This document shows, piece after piece, positions 53,668-63,610 of a DNA stretch of 64,000 nucleotides; positions within the stretch are counted from its first letter, which is position 1, and each line of letters starts with the position of its first letter. The DNA comes from Triparma verrucosa (taxonomy: Eukaryota > Sar > Bolidophyceae > Parmales > Triparmaceae). The position numbers and the translations under genes are program-made. The stretch lies in NCBI GenBank assembly GCA_030267905.1, contig BRXX01000001.1, positions 450-64,449 of the forward strand, written 5' to 3'. The notes under the pieces are model-generated. The model saw only the letters and a list, made by a program, of their open reading frames with translations, did not search any database and had not been told where the DNA came from.

Positions 53668-55255
53668 ATGAGATTGGCATTCGGCCGGCAAAGGTAACAA
53701 GTACATGCCAGGAACTTGTACCGAATTTACCACCGTGCCTATCTAACCTGAATTTCCCATCCCCCAACCTCCAGAGCTCATGGCCACTCCCCTCCTCGTC
53801 CTTCAATTTTTAAACGCAGTCGTTTTGCCGCTCTAGCAACGTTTATCTTCGTCCTAGCGCTTCTATCACTATTTTTTCAGAGCAGAATTCGCTTGGGATC
53901 AGATTCCTTCACCGTCATCAAGAAACCTCAATCAACTCCTACATCTCCCATAACCAACTATCTTTCCCCTTCTCCCGATCTTCCCAACCGCCCTCAGGTG
54001 AACATAGTGTTATACAACAGATTTGAAGGCTACCTTGACTGGTGGCGTGAAAGTGATTTCACTCAACCTGCTCAGTCTTTGTGCTCCACTGAATGCATAG
54101 TGACGAAGTCTCGTTCTGAAATGTCCTCTGCAGATTTGATTCTATTTCATGTTCCAACCCATAGCAAGAGCGATTTTCCCCAAAAGAGTACCCGTACAAA
54201 ATGGGGCTACGTCTCTCTGGAGCAGCCTGCCCACGCTCATCTGATGGAGGTAAGACTGAGGTTGATCAACTATTTTTGTTGAAGTATCACTAACTCTCAC
54301 TGGCAAGGACGAAAGCTACATTTCGAAATTTGACTACAGTTTATCGTATGGGCTGGATACGTCTATTCCTATGGTCACTGTGAGTCCGCACTTTACCGCA
54401 CAAGAATACCATGATGCCAAAGTTCTTCCCTTTTCCGAAAAAGACGGCTTTGGTGAGCCTTCTGCAGTAGGTAAGGGACTCTCTTTGCGCACCATGAACG
54501 GGAACACGCCCTTCTACCCAGCTAGCATCAAACTTTGGCTTTCAATTTTAACACAACATCCTGTCGCTTCGTTCTGCTACTCCACTGCTCCACTCTTCGA
54601 TCACAGCTGCATTCATCTCGAACTGCCAAGATTCACGCTCATGGTTCGGGTGGTTTAACGAAGCTACAGGTGCAGAAAAGCGCCTGGCCATGATGAAGGA
54701 ATTGGCTAAGCACATCCCAGTCCACTCGTACGGCTCGTGCATGAACAACAGGCACGAACCGAAGCTTAGTGATATTAGGGCGACTAACAAACAGATGATC
54801 CTGCGGAGATATAAATTCTACTTGTCGTTTGAGAATAAGATAGTAGACGATTACGTAAGTGAAAAGGTTTTTGACGGCCTTTTAGGAGGAACCCTACCAG
54901 TGTATCGGGGCGCGGAGAGCGTTGATAAGTTCATGCCGTCGAGGACGACTCCGGCAGTGGTTAAGATAAGTGATTTTGGGGATGACATGAAGGCACTGAG
55001 TGAATACCTGTTGAAGTTGGCAAATGACGAACAAGAATATAACAAATTCTTTCAGTGGAAGACGGAGGAATCTAGTGATAGGTGAGGGACTCTGTCATTG
55101 ACTATATTATTGCAGTTCCTTCTTTTATCTAACTGAGCACACATGGTCGTCGCAGGTTTCAAAGCATGCTCGACATGTCCGCTTATAAGTTTACGAGTTT
55201 GTGCCGGATTTGCCAGAAAGTGTTTGAGGACCAAATGAATCTTATGATACGATAA
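53668..55255 (+). CDS. GT10 alpha-1,3/4-fucosyltransferase-like enzyme
   Basis: Transfers fucose from GDP-fucose to glycans in the Golgi. Exons 53668..53693, 53775..54249, 54308..54470, 54607..55081 and 55156..55255 give 412 aa. A tiny first exon leads into a signal anchor (ALATFIFVLALLSLFF). GT10 marks are SSADLILFHVPTH, AAFISNCQDSR, VHSYGSCMNN, and the donor-binding block FYLSFENKIVDDYVSEKVFD with GGTLPVYRGA. The exon 3 donor could also be 54452, which is in the same phase; 54470 matches GTAAG better. It is the convergent neighbour of GDP-mannose dehydratase, which makes the GDP-fucose precursor. Confidence 0.88.
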
Positions 55256-55392
55256 AATAAATAACAACCCTGTATGTTGCGGAAAATAAAATAAAAGATT
55301 AAAATAAAAATAATTTCGAGATTCTAAATTCAATGGCCCACCTTTGCAAAAAATAATCACACCATCGTCGTGGCCTCTGATGCGCCACTGTC

Positions 55393-56625
55393 TTAGGAGA
55401 TGAGGTCCCCCGATTCAACCTTGGCCATGTCTGCTTCCATCATGTCCTTCACCAAATCCTCAAACTTCGTCGTCGCCTCCCATCCCAACTTTTCCTTGGC
55501 CTTGGCAGGGTCACCCAGGAGCAGATCGACCTGCGACAAGGTTGATATGGAATTACAAACGAGGGTTAATGTTTAGAAGTGTCTGAGTCTGTTAGGATCG
55601 TACGTGAAGCGACGCCTTCTGACTCACCTCGGTGGGGCGGAAATACTTGGGATCAATTTGAACCAAAACGCGGTTCTCGTCACTAGAATCAACTCCTTTT
55701 TCTTCTACACTTCCGCGCTCTCCGATCCATGCAATGGTGATGCCAATGTAGGCAAACGACTTTTCGACGAATTCCCTCACGGTGTGTGTCTCTCCTGTTG
55801 CCAAAACATAATCATCAGGTTTGTCCTGCTGCAACATCCTCCACATGCCCTCTACGTAGTCCCTCGCGTGCCCCCAATCCCTCTTTGAGTCAATATTTCC
55901 AAGGTATAGGCACTTCTCTAGCCCCTTATTGATCCTAGCAACGCAGGCGGTGATCTTCCTCGTGACAAAAGTCCTGCCACGGCGGGGGGACTCGTGGTTG
56001 AACAGGATGCCGTTGGTGAGGTGCATGCCGTAGGCCTCGCGGTAGTTGACCAGCATCCAGAAGGCGTACTGCTTGGCGACGGCGTACGGGGAGCGCGGGT
56101 AAAAGGGCGTAGTCTCGGACTGCGGAACTTCCTGCACCTTGCCGTACAGCTCTGAGGTCGAAGCCTGGTAGAACTTGACGGAGTCCTGGAGGCCCGCCGA
56201 GCGCATGGCGTCCAGCAGACGCAAAACACCTATGCCATCGCAGTCGGCAGTGTACTCGGGCATGTCGAAAGACACCTTCACGTGAGACATGGCGCCGAGG
56301 TTGTATATCTCGGTCGGCTTGATCGAGGAAATGAGCTGGATCAAGTTGGAGGAGTCACAGAGGTCCCCGTAGTGAAGGAAAAGCTTGACGCCAGTATCGT
56401 GACGGTCCTTGTAAATGTGATCTATACGGCCAGTGTTGAACGACGAGGAACGGCGGACGATTCCATGAACCTAGGATTGATTCAAAACACGGTCTGGGTA
56501 AGTTCAGGCATGAAGCGAAACTTGCAAAGGGAACTCACCTCGTAGCCTTTCTCAAGAAGGAGCTCGGCCAGATATGAACCGTCCTGCCCAGTAATACCAG
56601 TGACCAGTGCGCGCTTTTCGGCCAT
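55393..56625 (-). CDS. GMDS: GDP-mannose 4,6-dehydratase
   Basis: First step of de novo GDP-fucose synthesis: GDP-mannose to GDP-4-keto-6-deoxymannose, in the cytosol. Exons complement(55393..55530, 55628..56470, 56539..56625) give 355 aa, the family norm. It shows the NAD(P) motif TGITGQDGSYLAELLLEKGY, HGIVRRSSSFNTGRI, the STSELYGKVQE catalytic loop, the YxxxK pair in SPYAVAKQYAFWM, and NHESPRRGRTFVTRKI. MAEKRALVTG was taken as the start; an in-frame upstream ATG at 56703 would add a poorly conserved leader. Confidence 0.97.
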
Positions 56626-57370
56626 GTTTCGTCGTACAGAAGGAAGGCCGGACGGAATTCCAAAACAAAGTGGGAAGGTGGTGGGAATTTCACGCGTCGC
56701 CATGACAATAAAAACAGCAACATCGCTCACAAAATTTAACAGGATAGCTACCTAAGCAAACTCCTCAATCTTCCGCTCACGCAATCCCAAACCCCACCCA
56801 TCACCCAATAAAGTGTGTACAGTGATCCCTGACCATGGAAAACCTAGCCAATCCTCAGGACATTCAGTTTTTGGTTAGTTTCTATCCCCCCCACGAACCG
56901 ATCCCCATTTCCATCATACATGGGCTTCCCAACACTTCCAAAATACACACATGTACCAACGAGAACCTCCAAAAATACGCGATCATCCCACAAGGCCCTC
57001 CCTCGGCCCAACGAAGACTCCGCCCCAGCCCTTTGCGAAATACATTATTGTGTGCCTCCTCGACTTCCGGAGAAGATCGCGAAATAGGTTTGGCTTCTGA
57101 TGTCGTATAATTCAGCCACCGTTTTGACGGCTTTGAGCCAAAATGCGTCCCTCAAAATTATTTCACCATTTTGGCAGCTTCACGGTGCCCTTTGTCTCTC
57201 TCCTTCGTGTCGTGTTCCTCTGCTCCGGGCCCGTAACGGCGATCTACGCACACTTGCCACGCTGCCATTACATATTTCGCGTCTCTCTGTATTAATTATC
57301 TCACTACCCACACTAACACGCACCCTTTTGTGCCGCCACAGATCAAATCACTGCCCCACAAAAATAAAGC
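56626..57370. other. Divergent region between GMDS and eL24
   Basis: 745 bp. Holds the conserved element at 56813-56886 (separate entry). A CCGCCACAG acceptor-like site ends at 57341, about 30 bp before the eL24 ATG, so a 5'-UTR intron is likely. No other gene recognised. Confidence 0.5.
56813..56886 (+). promoter_or_regulatory. Conserved element upstream of eL24 (copy of the RPL5 upstream element)
   Basis: Near-identical, with about six differences in 75 bp, to the minus strand at 12430-12505. The ATG (56835), the MENLANPQDI frame, the CCAAT sequence and the GTTAGT after TTTTTG are kept. The peptide-completing exon present near RPL5 is not seen here. Spliced from GTTAGT to the CCACAG before eL24, it would form a 5' leader exon carrying an upstream ATG. 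Confidence 0.55.
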
Positions 57371-57823
57371 ATGGTTATCAAGACAGAACTCTGCGCTTTC
57401 AGCGACTACCGCATCTACCCCGGTAACGGAATGCTTTTTGTTCGCAGGGACGGCAGGCCCGTCACCCTTGGCTCCTCCAAGGCCAAGTCCCTCATGGAGC
57501 AGAGGAAGAAGCCTGCCAAGCTTGTGTGGACCCAGGCTTGGCGTCGTTCCAACAAGAAGTCCCTCACCGAGACTGTCCTTAAGAAGCGCAGCCGCAAGGT
57601 GACTAAGGTCCAGCGTGCTGTTGTCGGAGCGTCCATCGATGATATCAAGAAGCGTGCCACCGAGAACAAGGCCTTCCGTTCTTCGGCCATTGATGCCGCC
57701 AAGAAGGAGCTCAAGGACCAGAAGAAGAAGGAGGCGAAGAAGGCGAAGAAGGCCGGGGCACCCAAGGCTTTCCAGAAGGCGCAGAATAAGTCCATCAGAA
57801 TCTCCAACAGCGCGAAGCGTTAA
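57371..57823 (+). CDS. RPL24: Ribosomal protein eL24
   Basis: Large-subunit protein, 150 aa in a single coding exon. Begins MVIKTELCAFSDYRIYPGNG and contains FVRRDGRPVTLGSSKAKSL, KKPAKLVWTQAWRRSNKK and KRSRKVTKVQRAVVGAS, followed by the Lys/Ala-rich C-terminal helix. Matches the family in length and order. Strong C-ending codon preference. Confidence 0.97.
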   Translation: MVIKTELCAFSDYRIYPGNGMLFVRRDGRPVTLGSSKAKSLMEQRKKPAKLVWTQAWRRSNKKSLTETVLKKRSRKVTKVQRAVVGASIDDIKKRATENKAFRSSAIDAAKKELKDQKKKEAKKAKKAGAPKAFQKAQNKSIRISNSAKR

Positions 57824-58026
57824 GCAACTGATAATGGGGGGAGGGGGATGTAAGGGATTTATCTGAGGTTAGGACAACAGGTTTTGTTCTTTCGTTTTTT
57901 CGAGCCCCGCTATCTAATATGTAAAAACGTTTCATAAAAAAAGGCAACTCGAGCGATTCTTTTACGCGATTCTTTTACAGCTACTAAATAAATTTGTTAT
58001 GTGTCTCGCCCCTCGCCTTGTCTCGC

Positions 58027-59215
58027 CTACAACTCAAAGAACTCCATGAATGCTGGCCCGATGAAGACTCCAAATAACACAGCCTGAACCCCGAGAAATC
58101 CTCCAATTCCCACGAATCTCAGGGCCCTTCCCTTAAAGACTGCCTTCTCGAACTCCTTTTCGTTAAAAATACCGTCCGAATCGAATATTTTGGAAAGAAC
58201 CTTATCAACTGCAGGGCGTTCAGAGATCTTCGATGATCCAGACCACGTCGAGTAGACTATGTCGAGGACGTAGTCTGGGATCTCCGAAGGTGAAGATCTC
58301 ACCCACTTAGACCATTTGTCGTACACTGCTTGACCTCCGTAATACCCATCCTCGCCTTTGGGCCATTCAGCTCTCTTCCTTGAAGTCCTGCAGCCGCCGC
58401 AGTGAGCGAGGAGTGAGTTGACCGAACGATTGAGGGGAAGCAAAAGGAAAGGTGGAGATAAGGTCAAATCAAAGTATGGTCTTTTTGAGTTCGGTGGGGG
58501 TGGCAGTGGCTTCAGTCCCTCTTGCTCGTCGTTCCTTCTTACCCCCACCCTCACCCTCACCTGATGTTCTCGCGAAAATCTTCCTTAAGAATCCATAAGC
58601 AACTGTCCTCCAAGGTCAAAGGACTGGATGTTTTCCCTGTTATTCTCTTCTTGTAAGCCCCCCAATCGCCAAGATCGTCAGAGGTGCGGATGCGCGATAA
58701 AACTGATATCAGTGATGGGAGGGGGATGGGAGACGTCAACGGCAGCGAGATTAGAGGTGCGTCAGTGAGGGAATCCGGGACAGAAATATCGCCTGGAGTC
58801 GATAGCTCCTTGAACAACTTAATGTTGTAGTTCGTCAAGGCAACACCGAGCCCGGCGAAGAGGAACAGGAAGGTTATGAAGGATGTTATTGTTTCTGCGG
58901 TGGGTTGCGTTGCGTTAGAGTGAAGCTTAGGAGAGAGGAACAGAGACCAGTTGGTAGGAGATTACCTTTGTCGAGAAACTTGGAGAAAAAGTACGAGGCA
59001 CCCTTTGCCTGGTCAACATCAGATACTACGAAGGAAGGAGCATTGATGTGTGACAATGCAACGACGTGGTCGAGATCAAAACTGGTCGCTGGATCAAATG
59101 CTATTTTTGTAGGACAACGAATAGCAGGCGAGGAAGCAGTGGGGAAAACGAAGGCGCAGTATCTAGGCAGCAGCACCAGAAGTAACCACGCAAACTTATA
59201 GTTCTTTGAAATCAT
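58027..59215 (-). CDS. Predicted plastid-targeted membrane protein of unknown function
   Basis: Exons complement(58027..58387, 58561..58894, 58966..59215) give 314 aa. The leader KNYKFAWLLLVLLPRYCAFV is a signal peptide whose likely cleavage (RYCA, then FVFP) places Phe at +1, followed by a Ser/Pro/basic stretch. That is the layout of bipartite targeting sequences of secondary red-type plastids. One TM follows (SFITFLFLFAGLGVAL). The C-terminal region has an Asp/Gly-rich loop resembling an EF-hand remnant (FDSDGIFNEKEFEKAV) and a second hydrophobic stretch (FVGIGGFLGVQAVLFGVFIG). No family recognised; plastid location is inferred. Confidence 0.75.
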
Positions 59216-59319
59216 CAACGATCAAGTTAATTTTTTCAGAAAATAACATCCCAGACAAGTGGGTCCGAATTGGGCGACTGCCAGAGTTCCAAATCATAAC
59301 AATACGCCAATCGAAACAC

Positions 59320-60705
59320 TCTCGACGGCTACAAGCAGTGATCGGGGGAACCCCTATCGAGAGCAATTGTAAACCCCCTATCAATCCCAGCTCTAAAACT
59401 CCTTCCGTTGCTTGCTTTCCCCTCCTTTTTCGCATTCGTCGAGCATGAGTAAACCTCAATACCGTCAAATTTCCTCTCGCCTCCCGGCAAAGGCGAAGGT
59501 GTATTGCTTTGTGGCAATAACGCTTTTTATATTTTTGCACTTGTTGAGTGATTCGTCATTACTTTCCACGCCTAATCCCAACTCCATACCAGACTTTAAA
59601 ACATCACCCCGACCGCCCCTGCCTGCCCCCAACATCTGGAACGATCATGTGAACGATCCCGTAAACGACCCTATAAACGACCCCGTAAACGACCCCGTAA
59701 ATGATGCCGTGGACGATTACTCCAACCCTCCCCCCCAGGTGCAACATATACAAATTGTGGAACCCTCGCAAATCAACTTTAGTGAGACCGGTGGACCACT
59801 AAAAGAACAAATCCAAAAAGGGTTGGACTGCCAACGAATTCGCATCACCCCAAATGGGCAAATCGAAATTGGAAAGAATTGGCATGCCGTACACCCGCAC
59901 ATTTTTGACCACCTCAACTTTGCTCTGACCCGCTCGGTTAATCGGTTCGGTCCATTTCAGGGATCGCTGACTGCCTTGTTTGATACTGCCGACAATCCAA
60001 TCTGCCAAGGTTTCGACCACGAAACCATTGACGTTCACAGAAGGATCTCTGAGACTATGATAGGCTGCTCGGAATGTGTTCTGTGTGACGATACAATAGT
60101 TCTACCGATTCATGACAACCAACAGAATTTAGAAACAATCTTAGGCCGTATGGATGAGGTCTCATGGACAGAAAAACGCAAGTTAGCGGTCTGGCATGGC
60201 CATAAGTCGGGCTACATGTCACACACAAAGTTACATGCGCCTCACATGACGCAGTTGCCCCGAGAAAAGATAGTGAAACTATCGGAGCAACGGCCCGAAC
60301 TTCTTTCTGCATCCTTCTCCAAGGTGCCTTGGGACGCTTTTTTTCAATTTCGGTATATTGTGGCAGTGAGCGGGAACTCATATTCTGGTCTGTTGAAAGA
60401 GGCCTTGTGGAGCAACTCTTGCGTTTTACGGCAAGACTCTCACGCAGGCGAGTGGTATGAACGATTTCTGGAGCCTTGGGTCCACTACGTTCCGGTAGAG
60501 TTCGATTTGAGTGACCTCTTTGAGAAAATCGAGTGGGCAATTTCGCATGACGACGAATGTCGTAAAATTGCAGAAAACGGGCACACATTTGCGTTCGACA
60601 ATTTTCGCGAAGAGAGTGTTGATGCGTACATATTCCAGACAATCAATAATCACATACCCGGGTAAACAAAATTTATTGAATCAAAATCGCAATACGGGTA
60701 ATGTA
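59320..60705 (+). repeat. Segmental inverted duplication, arm B
   Basis: Inverted copy of 32360-33690, covering the upstream flank (from about the GGCTACAAGCA near 59327), the whole GT90 gene and the AATCAAAATCGCAATAC flank after its stop. The flanking genes are unrelated to those around arm A. Confidence 0.85.
59445..60665 (+). CDS. GT90/CAP10-like glycosyltransferase, copy B
   Basis: Single-exon, 406 aa, recent paralogue of copy A. Same layout: MSKPQ start, TM anchor, Asn/Asp/Pro linker, catalytic domain with RYIVAVSGNSYSG and LRQDSHAGEWY. The linker carries more VNDP-type repeats than copy A (about five units). In the C-terminal ~150 residues only about two positions differ from A, but the N-terminal 150 differ often. 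Both copies appear intact. Substrate unknown. Confidence 0.87.
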   Translation: MSKPQYRQISSRLPAKAKVYCFVAITLFIFLHLLSDSSLLSTPNPNSIPDFKTSPRPPLPAPNIWNDHVNDPVNDPINDPVNDPVNDAVDDYSNPPPQVQHIQIVEPSQINFSETGGPLKEQIQKGLDCQRIRITPNGQIEIGKNWHAVHPHIFDHLNFALTRSVNRFGPFQGSLTALFDTADNPICQGFDHETIDVHRRISETMIGCSECVLCDDTIVLPIHDNQQNLETILGRMDEVSWTEKRKLAVWHGHKSGYMSHTKLHAPHMTQLPREKIVKLSEQRPELLSASFSKVPWDAFFQFRYIVAVSGNSYSGLLKEALWSNSCVLRQDSHAGEWYERFLEPWVHYVPVEFDLSDLFEKIEWAISHDDECRKIAENGHTFAFDNFREESVDAYIFQTINNHIPG

Positions 60706-60980
60706 TTTCAGTATTTCAGCGTTCTTTTTCTCGCATTTTAAGTTTACCTTTTTAAAGTCCTTAGCTCGAAAAACTCCAAACCTTGCGTTCAAGATTCTGA
60801 TTTTGCTTGCTTACAAGAACATTATCAAGGCAAGAAGAATGCACAGAAACCCAGCCAACACTCTTATCAAATGATGGGGCGATGAAAAAAAGAAACCCTT
60901 CATAAACCTTTGCAAAACTTTCGTAACAAAAAAAACTTCTACTTCCTTCATGCTGACGTCTCTCAATGTTCTCCAAGCAC
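60666..60980. other. Convergent spacer, GT90 copy B / CCDC93
   Basis: 315 bp, AT-rich. The first ~40 bp belong to the duplicated flank. No gene or RNA seen. Confidence 0.5.
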
Positions 60981-63521
60981 TTAAAAGTCCCCTATCTTGG
61001 CGCCCAATGCCTCGTTTTTGTTGCATTCTTCCTGAAAATCTTTCACCAACTTAAAGTACCTCCTTTGGTCCTCAATGACTGAGGTGTACTCAACTTCCTT
61101 CTTGGATACCTCCTCCTGCCGTTTCCTTAAGATGCCGTCCTGCTTAGACAAAGAGTCCTGCACGCCTTTTAGGATGGCCTCAAACTGCTGGAGGAATTCT
61201 TCTTGGCTGCTTTTTGTCTTCATGGCGTTTTCGAAGTTATTTGTTATTGAGTCAATGAGCTTGACCTCCTTGGAGAGGAAGTTGCGGGTGCTGTCAAGGG
61301 TGTTGTAAGTGGCATAATAACGGCGCGTCTCCTCCAGCTTAAGAGCGACTTGCTGGTATAGTTCGACGAATCTGGGTGGGAGAACATAGTGTTAATGGGG
61401 TCCGTCGGAAAATTGGATTAGTTATGTATGTGCCTTGACCAAGAAACTCCTCACCTTCTTTCGTATTGAATGAGTTCCATCCTGGTAGGAACGTCGTCGA
61501 TTTTTCTGGTCGTGCTAGCTACCTGCAAATTACGCTGCGCAAGTAGCTGCCTGACCTTGTCGTGCTTTGACAAAATCTTGACATGCATGCTGTCAATCTC
61601 GTGCATTTTGGCCTGAAATGAAAAGGCGTTTGGAAAAGGCGAAAGATTAGTTAGGGTTATACCCCCCCAAAATACAACAACTGCGATACAACTGTGAGAC
61701 AACTGTGATTAGCCGCACCTTTTCCTCTTCGCTCTGCCCACCATGATCATCCCCCATGTTTTGTAGCGCGGCTGTGAGGGCATCCATCTTCTTCTTGCAC
61801 TCCTCCTTGAAATGTTTCTCGTCCTTTTTAACTTTTTCGTTTTCCTGCACCAGCGCCCACAGGCTCTTGAGGAGATCCTTCTGGCCGGAGGAAGCCTCGA
61901 TTTCGCTCAGCCTCTGCAGCTCCTCTGAAATCTTAGCGTTGTTCGCCTTTTCATCCTGAACTTCAGTTCTCATCCTCTGCATCTCTGCCCTCGCCTTTTC
62001 GGCCTTGGACACTTCCCCCCCCTTCTTTTCGAGAAGTTTCTTGCCCTCGGCAATCTTCGAAGAAGGGGGAGATTATTGAGAATAGTTTGAAAGTAATTAA
62101 GACTGGTGAGATTGGCATAAATTAAGAGCAGATATAAGTGAAGATGCAACTCACCTCCCTTTCCAGTGCTGACTTCCTCGAATTGAAGAGTTCCTTTTTC
62201 TCGTCTCTGGCCTTGCGTTCCTTAAGCATCTTTTCGCGTAGCTTCTCGTACTCCTCGTTAGCCACGCCGATCTCACCTCGCCCAAGAGTGACGAGACCTC
62301 CGACTCCGCCCCTCCCAGCCACGTCTTCATCATTAAGCTCCTCCGAGTTGTTCATGAGCTGGGCCGCCATTCTCTCCCTTGCCTAATTCAACGACGGCCA
62401 CACGGCGGAATTGTTTTCCGGAGCGAGAGTTTGAGTAAGTTTGGGCGAATAGCAGCATGACATTGTAAATGGAATCACCAATAAGCCCACAACAAAAGTT
62501 CGCCCCCTCACCTCCTCAAGTGCCTTCTCCTCCTCCTCAGCGACCTTCTGGGCATCGGCCAGCTGCTTATCAAAAGCAGAGATCTTCTTCCTCCCCTTGA
62601 ACCCGCGATCGGAATCTCCTCCCCCCTCCTCGCCTCCTCCGTCACCGCCCCTCAAACCCCTGTAACTGCGCATCTTTTCTCCATATTCGAGGAGGCATCT
62701 GTGGACCTTTTGCTCCTCCGTCTCGATGCCTTGGCTGCCTTTGAAGCGGTACTTTCGACCCTTGACCTTGTAGCGCTCCTGGAACGAAAGTGAGCGATCA
62801 AGATGAGCTTAAAGTTAGTCTCGTTTTTCAAGGGGCGGGGCACAGGTGATTATGACGAGAGAGGATTCTTCAATATTGGCTCAAAGTTACTAACCTGCAT
62901 CTCTTCGACGTTCTTGGCGATCTCCTCTCCGTCGAAAAGCCCTCCGAGCCCCTTATCGTAGTACTTCGTGAACTCAACGCCGCCGCCGCCGCCCAAAATA
63001 GAGTCCCCAGACGCTACCCTTTTCTCCATGAAATTTTTCACGGCCCACCTCACGACTGGGAGGAGAACTGGCGCGTCGACGCCCTGAATCTGATGTGGGC
63101 TTATCTCGACTGGAAGCTCCATCTTTAGCAGAGTAGAGTGCAACACCTCCGACAGAGCGATGCGGGTGGAGATGGAGGTGGCCTCCAGCAGGGTCGGCAG
63201 AGAGATATCTAAGGGGGTTGTAAGGGTTGATGTGATCAACCAGGAAAGACCGCCGACAACCTGGCAGGAGGCGGGAGTGTGTTAGGTATTACGCCATAAA
63301 TGGAAGGATGGGGGGGGCTCGGTGCCAGACAGGTCGGAAATTCAATCAAATACAACTACCAATAAGGCCGGGGGGGATCACAGACGATATCTCACCTTGT
63401 CGAACTCTTCCCCAGCAGCCATGTCCCCCGCCCGGGAGTATCCGGCATCCACCAGAAGTTTGGTGATACCCTGCATGCACTCATGCCTGTGTGACAGTGT
63501 TGCGGTGCTTGACTGATCCAT
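60981..63521 (-). CDS. CCDC93: CCDC93, Commander/CCC-complex subunit
   Basis: Coiled-coil subunit of the CCC part of the Commander complex for endosomal cargo recycling. Exons complement(60981..61371, 61455..61612, 61719..62054, 62155..62382, 62512..62778, 62895..63260, 63396..63521) give 623 aa (human 631). The N-terminal calponin-homology-like domain reads KLLVDAGYSRAG, FDKVVGGLSWLITS, and SPHQIQGVDAPVLLPVVRW. The coiled coil includes LLKSLWALVQENEKVKKDE, RKIDDVPTRMELIQYERRF and YYATYNTLDSTRNFLSKE, ending with RRYFKLVKDFQEECNKNEAL. The order and spacing match the animal protein. One donor is GTTAGT (after 62895). Confidence 0.93.
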
Positions 63522-63610
63522 GGACTTGGAATGATATAGCAGGGCCAGGGCTCAGCACAGCTTCAGAAATCTGGATATTACCAAAAGTAATTTTGTTACA
63601 TTCCAAAGAC

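Noticed and set aside
54453..54606. Continuous frame through the GT10 gene (54371-54658)
   Set aside because: It runs out of frame with the conserved FISNC block. The frame is restored only by splicing 54470 (or 54452) to 54607, which joins two recognised GT10 segments.
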